A DNA stretch of 10,471 bases from Pseudidiomarina aestuarii (GCA_003030745.1 PYVG01000033.1:1-10471), one strand, 5' to 3'. Positions 1 through 10,345 are shown, counted from the stretch's first letter. The notes: generated from the sequence alone by a model not told the origin. Numbers and translations: made by a program.

Positions 1-180
1 GAGTGTCACATAGTTGCTGGTGATTTTGACTTTCTGATCAAAGCACGAGTGCCGGATATGCCGTCCTATCGAAAACTCTTAGGGGAGACAATTCTCATGA
101 TGCCAGGAGTTAACGAGTCGCGCACTTATGTCGTTATGGAAGAAGTGAAACATGAAAATAAAGTCTTGATTAAAGGTTAA
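1..180 (+). CDS. lrp: Leucine-responsive regulator Lrp, C-terminal end (cut by window edge)
   Basis: The window opens in frame inside the last 59 codons of Lrp, the global Lrp/AsnC-family regulator of amino-acid metabolism and other feast/famine genes. The visible part is the end of the RAM effector-binding and oligomerisation domain. It contains ECHIVAGDFDFLIKARVPDM, then a YRKLLGE segment, then PGV and TYVVMEEVK, and ends IKG followed by TAA. This matches the E. coli Lrp C-terminus closely. E. coli Lrp is 164 residues, so roughly 105 residues, including the DNA-binding helix-turn-helix, lie outside the window. Its position directly upstream of ftsK on the same strand is the conserved gammaproteobacterial order. 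No clear terminator follows the stop codon. Confidence 0.95.
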   Translation, partial: ECHIVAGDFDFLIKARVPDMPSYRKLLGETILMMPGVNESRTYVVMEEVKHENKVLIKG

Positions 181-315
181 GAAAAGACGCTTTTAGCTAC
201 TGCGAAGCCAGCATAATCGCGCTACACTGATGGGTATTACCGTGAGTATGGAATAGCGCAAGGTAGCGGCAATGATAGGTACGAACTATAACGATAAAGC
301 TAATGGAGATTTGCC

Positions 316-3196
<2,881 letters not shown>

Positions 3197-3208
3197 CCGC
3201 AACTCACC

Positions 3209-3904
3209 GTGTTACGCTTTCTCGACGAAACGACAGCGTTCCCGCCGGTTCACCATGCTTTGCAAGACCCCAATGGGTTGCTGGCGGTCGGTGGGGACTT
3301 ATCTGCTGAACGTCTGTTGAGTGCCTACCAAAGTGGTATTTTCCCGTGGTACGGTCAGGATGATCCAATACTTTGGTGGAGTCCTGACCCACGCGCGGTT
3401 TTCACGCCAGACTCACTTCATTACAGTCGTTCGATGCGTCGTTTCAGCCGCATCACCAGCTTTCGTGTGACGCTCAATCAAGACTTCGTTGCGGTTATCA
3501 GAGGCTGTCGTCAGGCGCATCAAGCGAGCGGCGTTTGGATCCACGACGAATTTATCGATGCTTACACCCTGCTCCATAAACAAGGTCAGGCACATTCCGT
3601 TGAAGTGTGGGACCACGACGAATTGGTGGGTGGTCTTTATGGGCTTGGCGTCAATTCAGTATTCACTGCAGAAAGTATGTTTCACCAGCGTCCAAACGCC
3701 TCGAAACTGGCTTTACTCACTTTTGCTCATGCTTTTTTTAATGCCGGTGGACGTTGTATCGATGCTCAGATAGAGAACCCTCACCTCATGAGTTTAGGCG
3801 CGATAAACGTTCCGCGAAGTGAATTCGTTGAACAATTGAATGCTCCTGTACCGAATGCATTACGAGATTTCTACCAGCGACGCCAGTTAAAGATTGGCTT
3901 TTAG
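3209..3904 (+). CDS. aat: Leucyl/phenylalanyl-tRNA--protein transferase Aat
   Basis: Aat transfers Leu or Phe from aminoacyl-tRNA onto proteins with N-terminal Arg or Lys, creating a primary N-degron for ClpS-ClpAP. The 231-residue product matches the family along its whole length (E. coli is 234). Motifs seen are NGLLAVGGDLS (22-32), GIFPWY (43-48), DPILWWSPDPRAV (52-64), ESMF (155-158) and the CIDAQ segment (183-187). E155, D185 and Q187 align with E. coli residues proposed to act in catalysis. The chosen start is GTG at 3209, which gives the family N-terminus (LRFLDETTAFPP). No convincing Shine-Dalgarno precedes it, so translation may be coupled to the upstream frame that stops 12 nt earlier. 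The degradation partners clpS and clpA lie 0.4-3 kb downstream. Confidence 0.96.
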   Translation: MLRFLDETTAFPPVHHALQDPNGLLAVGGDLSAERLLSAYQSGIFPWYGQDDPILWWSPDPRAVFTPDSLHYSRSMRRFSRITSFRVTLNQDFVAVIRGCRQAHQASGVWIHDEFIDAYTLLHKQGQAHSVEVWDHDELVGGLYGLGVNSVFTAESMFHQRPNASKLALLTFAHAFFNAGGRCIDAQIENPHLMSLGAINVPRSEFVEQLNAPVPNALRDFYQRRQLKIGF

Positions 3905-3923
3905 CCACGAAAACCGCTAGAAT
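3894..3923 (+). promoter_or_regulatory. Predicted sigma70 promoter for infA
   Basis: A -35-like TTGGCT at 3894-3899 and a -10-like TAGAAT at 3918-3923 are separated by 18 nt. The -10 matches consensus at 5 of 6 positions and the -35 at 4 of 6. The -35 lies in the last codons of aat. A start site near 3930 would give infA a leader of about 70 nt. This would let infA be transcribed independently of the ftsK-aat run, as expected for an essential translation factor. It was found by eye only. Confidence 0.45.
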
Positions 3924-3999
3924 TCTGACCACTTTTTAGAAGGCTTTAATTTGAGCCTGCGTTATCGACGCACCCAACAAAAGAAAACCGAGGAATTGA

Positions 4000-4218
<219 letters not shown>

Positions 4219-4253
4219 TCTCTCATTGTTTGATTAAATTGCTGTAGCAAGAG

Positions 4254-4284
4254 CACGCAGCTCAACTGGTTGTTGAGCTGCGTG
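4254..4284. terminator. Bidirectional hairpin between infA and clpA, overlapping the clpA stop
   Basis: A perfect 13-bp inverted repeat (CACGCAGCTCAAC at 4254-4266, GTTGAGCTGCGTG at 4272-4284) encloses a 5-nt loop. Read from infA it is followed by TTT; read from clpA it is followed by CTCTTGC. Uridine tracts are weak on both sides, so termination efficiency is uncertain. The clpA stop codon (4262-4264 on the minus strand) and its last few sense codons are part of the stem. Its place between convergent genes supports a shared terminator. Confidence 0.7.
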
Positions 4285-6535
4285 TTTCGCGTTCTGAAAT
4301 TTCCAATTTAAGTTCGTCGTTCACGACACTCACTTGTACCGAGCCGCCATTGGCAAGCTTGCCGAATAGAATCTCGTTGGCCAACGGTTTCTTCAGGTGC
4401 TCTTGAATGACACGCGCCATCGGACGCGCTCCCATAGCTTTGTCATACCCCTTCTCAGCTAACCATTTGCACGCATCTGCATCTAACTCTAGTGATACAT
4501 GTTTCCGGTCAAGCTGCGCTTGGAGTTCACAGATAAACTTATCAACCACCTGCTCTATCACTTCCGGTGACAAATGATTGAACCAGACAATGCTATCGAG
4601 TCGGTTGCGGAACTCTGGTGAGAACAGCCGATTGATTTCCAACATCGCATCAGGCGCATGATCTTGCTGTTTAAAGCCAATCGACTGTCGAACTGTTTCC
4701 TGAACACCAGCATTGGTGGTTAACACCAAAATCACATTCCGAAAATCTGCCTTACGACCGTTGTTGTCAGTCAAACTACCATGGTCCATGACTTGCAGCA
4801 GAATATTGAAAATATCTGGGTGCGCTTTTTCAATTTCATCCAGTAGGACAACCGAGTGCGGATGCTTGATGACACCGTCGGTCAATAGCCCGCCTTGGTC
4901 ATACCCGACATAACCGGGAGGTGCACCAATGAGTCGGCTCACCGCATGTCGCTCCATATACTCCGACATATCAAAACGCTGGAACTCAATACCCAAAGCC
5001 TTCGCAAGCTGTTGCGTAATTTCGGTTTTACCGACCCCGGTCGGACCCGCAAATAGGAACGAACCGATAGGTTTCTGTTCATTGCCAAGCCCTGAACGCG
5101 ACAACCGAATGGCTGCGGTCAGTTGATCGATAGCTTGATCTTGACCAAAGACCACCAATTTTAAGTTGCGATCCAGTTGTTGCAGTAATTGTTGGTCGGT
5201 GCGTGATACCGATTGTTCCGGAATCCGCGCTATCTTCGCAATAATCGCTTCGATATCTGCAACACCAATGGTTTTTTTACGCTTTGAGGGTGGCAACAGG
5301 CGTTGACTAGCTCCCGCTTCATCTAACACATCAATTGCTTTGTCGGGTAAATGCCGTTCGTTGATGTAACGTGCCGACAACTCCGCCGCAGCTCGGATAG
5401 CAGGTTGAGTGTAACGAATACCATGGTGCGCTTCGTAACGCTCTTTCAAGCCTTGCAGAATACGCGTGGTGTCATCTACCGAAGGCTCGTTCACGTCGAC
5501 TTTCTGGAACCGACGTACCAACGCACGATCTTTTTCAAAGATGTTTTTAAACTCATTGTAGGTTGTTGAACCGATACATTTTAACTCACCACTGGAGAGC
5601 ATCGGCTTGAGCAAGTTCGAAGCGTCCAACACGCCACCACTGGCTGCTCCAGCGCCGATAATCGAGTGGATCTCATCAATAAACAGGATGGCATGTTCGT
5701 GTTCAGTGACTTCTTTCAACAACTGCTTGAAGCGCTTTTCAAAATCACCGCGATACTTAGTGCCGGCCAGCAATCCACCCATGTCCAACGAGTAAATCAC
5801 AGCATCTTTCATGATTTCGGGCACGTCATCTTGCTCAATACGATAAGCTAAACCTTCGGCAATTGCTGTTTTACCTACACCAGCCTCACCTACTAACAGT
5901 GGATTGTTCTTGCGCCGGCGGCAGAGCACTTGAATGCAGCGCTCAAGTTCACTATCACGACCGATTAACGGATCGATCTTGCCTTCACGTGCACGGGCAT
6001 TCAAATTCGTACAAAACCGCTTCAGGTGGCTCTGCTGCTCGTCGGGTTGAGGTTCACCGGTCTCACTGTCTTGCTGTTCAGGGCGACCTTGCTCGTCATC
6101 GAGTTTGGTTAAGCCGTGCGACAAAAAGTGGACAATATCAAGGCGCGTTATATCGTGTTTGTTCAGCAGATACACCGCGTGTGATTCTTGTTCGGAGAAA
6201 ATGGCCACCAACACATTGGCACCAGTGACTTCGCTGTTGCCAGACGATTGCACATGGAACACAGCGCGTTGCAACACCCGCTGAAAGCCGAGAGTCGGCT
6301 GTGTTTCGGTATCGACACTTTCTGTATCAAAACTGGGCGTGCTACGCTCAATATAGCCCACCAATTCTTGTTTCAACTGGTCAAATACCAAGCCGCATGC
6401 ACGCAATGCCTGAGCGGCTTCTGGATTCTCTAAGAGTGCGAGGAGTAAATGCTCCACCGTCATGAGTTCATGACGACGATCACGCGCTAATTTAAACGCG
6501 TCATTCAACGATACTTCCAGAGCTTTATTTAACAT
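4262..6535 (-). CDS. clpA: ATP-dependent Clp protease ATP-binding subunit ClpA
   Basis: ClpA is the AAA+ unfoldase that feeds substrates into the ClpP peptidase, including N-degron proteins delivered by ClpS. The 757-residue protein (E. coli 758) has the alpha-helical N domain (1-145), which is the ClpS docking site. A variable Gln/Glu-rich linker (146-170) leads into D1, with Walker A GEAGVGKT (216-223), pore loop KYRGDFE (260-266) and Walker B ILFIDE (283-288). D2 has Walker A GPTGVGKT (497-504), pore loop GYVGYDQGG (541-549), Walker B VVLLDE (562-567) and sensor-2 GARPMAR (702-708). The ClpP-binding loop is IGF (619-621); E. coli ClpA has IGL. AGGAG lies 6 nt before the ATG. The gene starts 27 nt after clpS and the two are likely co-transcribed. 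Confidence 0.98.
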   Translation of the reverse strand: MLNKALEVSLNDAFKLARDRRHELMTVEHLLLALLENPEAAQALRACGLVFDQLKQELVGYIERSTPSFDTESVDTETQPTLGFQRVLQRAVFHVQSSGNSEVTGANVLVAIFSEQESHAVYLLNKHDITRLDIVHFLSHGLTKLDDEQGRPEQQDSETGEPQPDEQQSHLKRFCTNLNARAREGKIDPLIGRDSELERCIQVLCRRRKNNPLLVGEAGVGKTAIAEGLAYRIEQDDVPEIMKDAVIYSLDMGGLLAGTKYRGDFEKRFKQLLKEVTEHEHAILFIDEIHSIIGAGAASGGVLDASNLLKPMLSSGELKCIGSTTYNEFKNIFEKDRALVRRFQKVDVNEPSVDDTTRILQGLKERYEAHHGIRYTQPAIRAAAELSARYINERHLPDKAIDVLDEAGASQRLLPPSKRKKTIGVADIEAIIAKIARIPEQSVSRTDQQLLQQLDRNLKLVVFGQDQAIDQLTAAIRLSRSGLGNEQKPIGSFLFAGPTGVGKTEITQQLAKALGIEFQRFDMSEYMERHAVSRLIGAPPGYVGYDQGGLLTDGVIKHPHSVVLLDEIEKAHPDIFNILLQVMDHGSLTDNNGRKADFRNVILVLTTNAGVQETVRQSIGFKQQDHAPDAMLEINRLFSPEFRNRLDSIVWFNHLSPEVIEQVVDKFICELQAQLDRKHVSLELDADACKWLAEKGYDKAMGARPMARVIQEHLKKPLANEILFGKLANGGSVQVSVVNDELKLEISERETRSSTTS

Positions 6536-6562
6536 GACTACTCCTATCGGTCACCAGACCAC

Positions 6563-6898
6563 TCATTCGCGTTCCATTGAGGCCATTAAAGGATGGTCAT
6601 GGCTACGCGCATACTGGTTTACTTGCACTACTTTGGTTTCTGCGATTTCTGCAGAGTAGACGCCACAAATGGCACGTCCTTTATAATGAATGGTCAGCAT
6701 CGTATCCGTCGCACGTTCCTGGTCCATTCGAAAAAACTTGATTAGTACTTCAATGACAAAGTCCATTGGCGTGTAGTCGTCGTTCGTCAGTATCACTTTA
6801 TACCGGGGTGGCGGCTTGGCTTGCGTCCGCTCGACACTCTTGACGACACTATCATCTGCCGGTGAACCGTTTGTCCGCTGTTGATTTACGACACTCAC
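6563..6898 (-). CDS. clpS: ClpAP adaptor ClpS
   Basis: ClpS binds N-terminal Leu, Phe, Tyr and Trp residues and hands the substrate to ClpA. The 111-residue protein (E. coli 106) has a flexible N-terminal tail (1-31), followed by the core beginning [20 protein letters not shown]39, D40, D41, T43, M45 and H71 align with the pocket residues that hold the N-degron alpha-amino group and side chain, so the recognition site appears intact. The start is a GTG with a modest purine-rich AAAGAG 5 nt upstream; no earlier in-frame ATG gives a family-like N-terminus. It is the first gene of a clpS-clpA operon and diverges from cspD, as in E. coli. I could not identify a convincing clpS promoter in the shared 245-bp intergenic region. 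Confidence 0.97.
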   Translation of the reverse strand: MSVVNQQRTNGSPADDSVVKSVERTQAKPPPRYKVILTNDDYTPMDFVIEVLIKFFRMDQERATDTMLTIHYKGRAICGVYSAEIAETKVVQVNQYARSHDHPLMASMERE

Positions 6899-7015
6899 AA
6901 TGACTCTTTCTCTTAGTTATAGACGTTGTTAGATAAAAACGCTGAATAATTTACATTATGTCTGTAAGACAATCTTGCATGCCACCAAATGTTCATAAAA
7001 GCAGCAACTTTTGCC

Positions 7016-7043
7016 TTGACACCACGTATTTCTCACCTAGAGT
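7016..7043 (+). promoter_or_regulatory. Predicted sigma70 promoter for cspD
   Basis: A perfect consensus -35 TTGACA (7016-7021) is followed after 16 nt by a -10-like TAGAGT (7038-7043), which matches at 4 of 6 positions. Transcription from about 7050 would give cspD an untranslated leader of roughly 95 nt. The clpS-cspD intergenic region (6899-7143) holds little else that I can assign apart from the leader hairpin at 7060-7085. Confidence 0.6.
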
Positions 7044-7059
7044 AAAACATGGCGTTAAC

Positions 7060-7085
7060 ATTTGCTTTTTTCAAGCCAAGCAAAT
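7060..7085 (+). promoter_or_regulatory. Inverted repeat in the cspD leader with alternative pairing
   Basis: ATTTGCTT (7060-7067) and AAGCAAAT (7078-7085) form a perfect 8-bp, AU-rich stem with a 10-nt loop. The loop contains a second AAGC (7073-7076) that could pair with the same GCTT, so two mutually exclusive hairpins are possible. It lies 10-35 nt into the predicted transcript and about 45 nt upstream of the ribosome-binding site. A role in temperature- or growth-dependent expression is an inference only. Confidence 0.4.
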
Positions 7086-7143
7086 CACTTTACGCTATCT
7101 AACAATAACTAAATTTAATATGCAGAATAAAGGATGTAGAAGT

Positions 7144-7353
7144 ATGGCAACCGGTAAAGTCAAATGGTTCAATAATTCCAAAGGCTTCGGCTTCATTGAG
7201 GCAGAAGATCGCGATGGCGATATCTTTGCACATTACTCAACCATTGAAATGGACGGCTATCGCACGTTAAAAGCTGGTCAAGACGTCGAGTTTCAACTCG
7301 AGGAAGGCCCCAAAGGCTTACATGCTACCAATATTACTCCGGTGCAAAAATAG
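7144..7353 (+). CDS. cspD: Cold-shock-like protein CspD
   Basis: CspD is a single-stranded nucleic-acid-binding cold-shock-domain protein. In E. coli it is made in stationary phase and under nutrient limitation rather than cold, and it inhibits replication. The 69-residue product has RNP1 KGFGFI (13-18) and an RNP2-like DIFAHYS (26-32). The AHYS form and the MDGYRTLKAGQ stretch that follows are typical of CspD rather than CspA-type paralogues. The reading frame is open upstream to 6958, but the family N-terminus (MATGKVKWFNN) and AAGGA at 7130-7134, 9 nt before the ATG at 7144, fix the start here. Its place beside clpS, on the opposite strand, is the conserved arrangement. It ends before a strong terminator shared with yejK. 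Confidence 0.95.
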   Translation: MATGKVKWFNNSKGFGFIEAEDRDGDIFAHYSTIEMDGYRTLKAGQDVEFQLEEGPKGLHATNITPVQK

Positions 7354-7395
7354 CGCACCCTGAACAATCATTTCGAGACGTGTTCAATCCTCTAT

Positions 7396-7422
7396 AAAAC
7401 GCCGGCGCTTTGCCGGCGTTTT
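7396..7422. terminator. Bidirectional intrinsic terminator between cspD and yejK
   Basis: A perfect 11-bp inverted repeat (AAAACGCCGGC at 7396-7406, GCCGGCGTTTT at 7412-7422) surrounds the loop GCTTT. The GC-rich core is flanked by an A tract on one side and a T tract on the other, so it reads as a Rho-independent terminator from both directions. It lies between the convergent cspD stop (7353) and yejK stop (7427). Confidence 0.9.
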
Positions 7423-7426
7423 CTCT

Positions 7427-8467
7427 TCAACTATCAATACCGAAATAACGGCGTAATTGATCACGTAAATTTGGTGGTGTGCCGTGAATAGTGAGTGTAT
7501 CAGTCGCTGGGTCATAGACGACGCGTTCGCCCAATAAGTTTTGATCAAAGCCGATACTCAAGCCGCCGCCTTGCCCCTGAAACTTCACCAGCTTGCGCAA
7601 CGTTGAGCGATCCGTCGGGAATTCATCAGCAAGTTCACTACCTGCTTCCTGTTTAAAATCAGCAAAACTGCGACTACTTGGAACACTTGCTTGCAACTGT
7701 TCCGATAGATCTTTGACACGCACCGGCTCACCTTGCTGCCATTGCTCATCACAAACATCGTACACCGCTTGTCTCAGTTGTCGTGTTTGCTCGGCTGGCA
7801 TCGCTTCACTTTGTGCGAAGGCTTGCACCGACTCAATCAATTGTTGCGATTGCTTCTTGGCATTGAGACCCTCTGCGCAGCCAAGGAAATCAAGGAAGAA
7901 ATCAGCAACCTTGCGACCTACTCGCCCTTTAATAAAGCTAATGTAGGTGGTTGAATCGGGATCTTCTTGCCATTCTGTCACATTAATCACTGCAGCTAGC
8001 TGAACCTTGCTGAGGTCAAGCTGAGACGAGCGATCAACCGATAAATCGGCGGCAATGGTGACACCATCGATACTCGGTAAATAAGCTACGACGACATAGG
8101 TTTGACCCTGTTGCTGGTAGTTAGAAACCAAGAGAAAACCTGGTTCGACAATGCCGTAATGCTGAAATTGTTGCAGGAGAATTTTTGCGGCAACGTGGGA
8201 AAAATCGATAAAGCTGACCTGTTGCTGTTGCCATTCTGCTAACTGATTAGGGAAATCACTCTGCTGTTCTGGAGCAGCTTCATCGGCGGCCGTTAAAAAC
8301 CGCGCGTAACCTTTACTCGGCTTTGCTTGAAACACATCGGTCAGTTCATTCAGTAAATCTTGAACTTCGCTATCAATGGCTAAGGTGTGCGGCGCGAGGC
8401 GGAGGCCTATTTGACCATCGTTACTGTAAAATTGATGAATAATGCTGTCATGTATTTCGGCTAGCAT
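7427..8467 (-). CDS. yejK: Nucleoid-associated protein YejK (NdpA)
   Basis: YejK/NdpA is a nucleoid-associated protein of the 37-kDa family that binds DNA and has been reported to affect topoisomerases in E. coli. The product is 346 residues from the chosen start (E. coli 335). It carries the conserved core TEWQEDPDSTTYISFIKGRV followed by GRKVADFFLDFLG, and the C-terminal signature in three pieces: FPTDRSTLRKLVKF, LLGERVVYDPATDTLTI and GTPPNLRDQLRR. The N-terminal half is more divergent and Gln-rich. I chose the ATG at 8467 because MLAEIHDSIIHQF lines up with the family N-terminus and a GGAAGGA lies 12 nt upstream. An ATG at 8488 adds 7 residues and lacks an SD. It diverges from yejL, as in E. 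coli. Confidence 0.93.
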   Translation of the reverse strand: MLAEIHDSIIHQFYSNDGQIGLRLAPHTLAIDSEVQDLLNELTDVFQAKPSKGYARFLTAADEAAPEQQSDFPNQLAEWQQQQVSFIDFSHVAAKILLQQFQHYGIVEPGFLLVSNYQQQGQTYVVVAYLPSIDGVTIAADLSVDRSSQLDLSKVQLAAVINVTEWQEDPDSTTYISFIKGRVGRKVADFFLDFLGCAEGLNAKKQSQQLIESVQAFAQSEAMPAEQTRQLRQAVYDVCDEQWQQGEPVRVKDLSEQLQASVPSSRSFADFKQEAGSELADEFPTDRSTLRKLVKFQGQGGGLSIGFDQNLLGERVVYDPATDTLTIHGTPPNLRDQLRRYFGIDS

Positions 8468-8538
8468 AGCGAGTCGCTGTCCTTCCATTACTGCTGTGTT
8501 AAGATGGCCGGCATTCTAACACGTTGAGAAAAAATGCC

Positions 8539-8754
8539 ATGCCGATTGTGTCTAAATATTCCGCCGAAACCCAACAACAACAGCTAGAAGATGTACTTGC
8601 TGCACTCGCTAATGCCCCTGCCGACCTTGCCTTGATGACGCTCGGTAACGCAGTGAGCAATGTGATCGATCAGCATTATTCGTCAGCACAAGCAGTACAG
8701 ATTGCTGAACAATTCGGTAAAGTGCTGCTACAATCGATGCAGAAACGCGCATAG
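8539..8754 (+). CDS. yejL: DUF1414 family protein YejL
   Basis: This small conserved protein of unknown function has 71 residues (E. coli YejL has 75). The family pattern is visible: MPIVSKYS at the start, then LEDVLAALANAPADLALMTL, then GNAVSNVID. It is predicted to be soluble and all-helical, with no membrane segment or signal peptide. The ATG at 8539 matches the family N-terminus; an in-frame TTG at 8524 would add 5 residues and is less likely. Only a weak SD (GAGAA) is visible. It sits between divergent yejK and co-directional yejM, 46 nt upstream of the latter, and probably shares a transcript with yejM. The function is not known from the sequence. Confidence 0.9.
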   Translation: MPIVSKYSAETQQQQLEDVLAALANAPADLALMTLGNAVSNVIDQHYSSAQAVQIAEQFGKVLLQSMQKRA

Positions 8755-8800
8755 TTCGCGTATTGTCGAACCAACCAATCATAACAACGACGAGTTCACA

Positions 8801-10333
8801 ATGAGACAACGAAAGCAACGGCGAGATAAAATCGCACGCCTCATTAGTTGGGGACACTGGTTTACGTTTTTCAACATACTTGTCGCACTGGTTGTTGGTC
8901 TGTTTTATGTTGAGGCTGCTGAAACGCCAGGCTCAGCGCTTGGCGTTATTTATCTGCTGATTAGCTGGCTCGGGCATTTTGCGTTTCTTCCGTTTGTCTT
9001 CTTTATTATCCTCATCTTCCCATTTTGTATGTTGATACCATACCCGCGAATTTTGCGTGGTATCGCGTCATTGTTGGCATCCATTGGCTTATTGGCACTG
9101 ATTGCCGATATGTTGTTTTACCGACAGTATGGTTTCCATCTCAACACCTACTCGTTAAGCCAGCTTGCACTGGATGCAGAGACAGCCTTCGCCGGCGCAA
9201 GTTTCCTGATTTTATTAGGGATGCTGCTGACCTTCGTTGTGGTGCTCGTGTTTGAACTCGGTCTTGCGAATTTGGCTTACAAGCGCTTGGAGCGGCTGCA
9301 AACCAAACATTGGGGGATCTCGGTTAGTGCGGTGTTCGTCCTTTGTTTTCTGACCAGTCATACCATTCACATTTGGGCTGACGCAGTGTTCTACACACCT
9401 ATAACGAAGCAAGATGATTTGTTCCCATTGTCTTATCCAACAACCGCTAAAACGCTGATGAACAAGCACGGGCTATTGGATGATCAACAAGCCGTGACCA
9501 CCGATCGGTTATTACGAGAGATTGATACGCTCGAGCTGACCTATCCTTCCGCAGCGCTATTGTGTGCAAAGCAGGCGAATGTGGTCGATACCCTGATTGT
9601 GACCATGGATGTACTCGATACCAATTCTGTCGAGCAAATTACTGGCTTGCAAGCGATGACATGGCCGGTTTTAGGCCAACTAGACGCAACCAGTGGTGCC
9701 TTCGAGTTGCGCTATGGATTGCCTGATTTGTATATGGCCGCAATGGCAAAAGCTCAGCAAGAACCAGCGTACATTGATCGCTTACAAGATTACGATATTC
9801 GCATAGTGTCATCACTTCCCACTGCTGTTGAAGAAGATTCCAACACGATATGGTGGGCACAGTTGGAACGCGTGTCGGCAACGGATATGCGCGCTGTCGA
9901 AACGGCTATAGAAAGTGGCATGCGTGTCTTTGTACTCGGTTTAACCAACCAAAAAGCTCCCGCTCAGGGATTCTCTGAAGACTCCATGCAAGTGCCTCTA
10001 TACGTCGCTAATGTAGAGCTCCAGGCCCAACAATTGACACAACTCGTCGATATTATGCCGACGGTAGTCGGTCATTATATGAATTGTGCTGAGGGTACGA
10101 AAACGTGGTCACTAGGACAAGATATAGCGAAGCATGACACCGAATGGCCGATGATTGCGAGCTATGGCAGCCAATTAGTTATCTATACAGAAGCAGAGCG
10201 AATCGTTATCGATCAGGATGCGACAACCCGCATGTTTCAGGGCACTGAAGAAATGCCCAATGCAGTTCCACCAACCCCAATTCTGATTAATGCTCTTCGC
10301 GACGTGAAACGATTCAGTGCAACTGGCGAATAA
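8801..10333 (+). CDS. yejM: Inner-membrane LPS regulator YejM (PbgA/LapC), diverged and short
   Basis: YejM senses lipopolysaccharide in the inner membrane and, with LapB and FtsH, sets the stability of LpxC. The 510-residue product keeps the SWGHWFTFFNILVAL start, five membrane segments (about 19-37, 48-79, 84-105, 131-152, 171-188) and the post-membrane segment around SHTIHIWADAVFYTPIT and PLSYPTTA. It ends with a family-like DVKRF. It is 76 residues shorter than E. coli YejM (586), and the deficit lies in the periplasmic pseudo-hydrolase domain. There LLITVDG becomes LIVTMDV (264-271) and the WSHGH element becomes FSEDS (391-395). Only fragments such as MQVPLYV (396-402) and SLGQDI (437-442) align well. 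The ATG at 8801 matches the family start although its SD is weak. The frame is open upstream into yejL. Confidence 0.92.
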   Translation: MRQRKQRRDKIARLISWGHWFTFFNILVALVVGLFYVEAAETPGSALGVIYLLISWLGHFAFLPFVFFIILIFPFCMLIPYPRILRGIASLLASIGLLALIADMLFYRQYGFHLNTYSLSQLALDAETAFAGASFLILLGMLLTFVVVLVFELGLANLAYKRLERLQTKHWGISVSAVFVLCFLTSHTIHIWADAVFYTPITKQDDLFPLSYPTTAKTLMNKHGLLDDQQAVTTDRLLREIDTLELTYPSAALLCAKQANVVDTLIVTMDVLDTNSVEQITGLQAMTWPVLGQLDATSGAFELRYGLPDLYMAAMAKAQQEPAYIDRLQDYDIRIVSSLPTAVEEDSNTIWWAQLERVSATDMRAVETAIESGMRVFVLGLTNQKAPAQGFSEDSMQVPLYVANVELQAQQLTQLVDIMPTVVGHYMNCAEGTKTWSLGQDIAKHDTEWPMIASYGSQLVIYTEAERIVIDQDATTRMFQGTEEMPNAVPPTPILINALRDVKRFSATGE

Positions 10334-10345
10334 TTCGCCGGTTGC
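10319..10345 (+). terminator. Hairpin with the yejM stop codon as its loop
   Basis: GCAACTGGCGAA (10319-10330) and TTCGCCGGTTGC (10334-10345) form a 12-bp stem with one G-U pair. The three-base loop is exactly the TAA stop of yejM (10331-10333). What follows is ATTGAATTCC, which is not a good U tract. It could be a weak terminator before the tRNA gene or a 3'-end stabilising structure. Confidence 0.55.

Noticed and set aside
200..211. CTG-N6-CAG as a LexA site upstream of ftsK
   Set aside because: The spacing is wrong for the CTGT-N8-ACAG gammaproteobacterial box; E. coli ftsK has a LexA-regulated promoter, but no match is visible here.
219..259. GCGCTA/TAGCGC inverted repeat in the lrp-ftsK gap as an operator or attenuator
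   Set aside because: It has only 6 bp with a 29-nt loop and no U tract, so it is easily explained by chance.
5863..6228. 121-codon plus-strand frame inside clpA
   Set aside because: It is antisense to a well-conserved ClpA region, and its composition (many Cys, His, Arg) is typical of a shadow frame.
6958..7143. 62-codon in-frame upstream extension of cspD from an ATG at 6958
   Set aside because: It would place the predicted promoter and leader hairpin inside coding sequence, has no family similarity, and the internal ATG at 7144 has a good SD and the CspD N-terminus.
8468..8488. Longer yejK start at 8488
   Set aside because: There is no Shine-Dalgarno upstream, and the 7 extra residues go beyond the family N-terminus; still possible.
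8524..8538. TTG start giving a 76-residue YejL
   Set aside because: The homologous N-terminus begins at the ATG at 8539; a rare TTG is not needed.
8702..8800. Upstream extension of yejM starting inside yejL
   Set aside because: It overlaps the yejL coding sequence, and the extra residues do not resemble the YejM N-terminus; the ATG at 8801 does.
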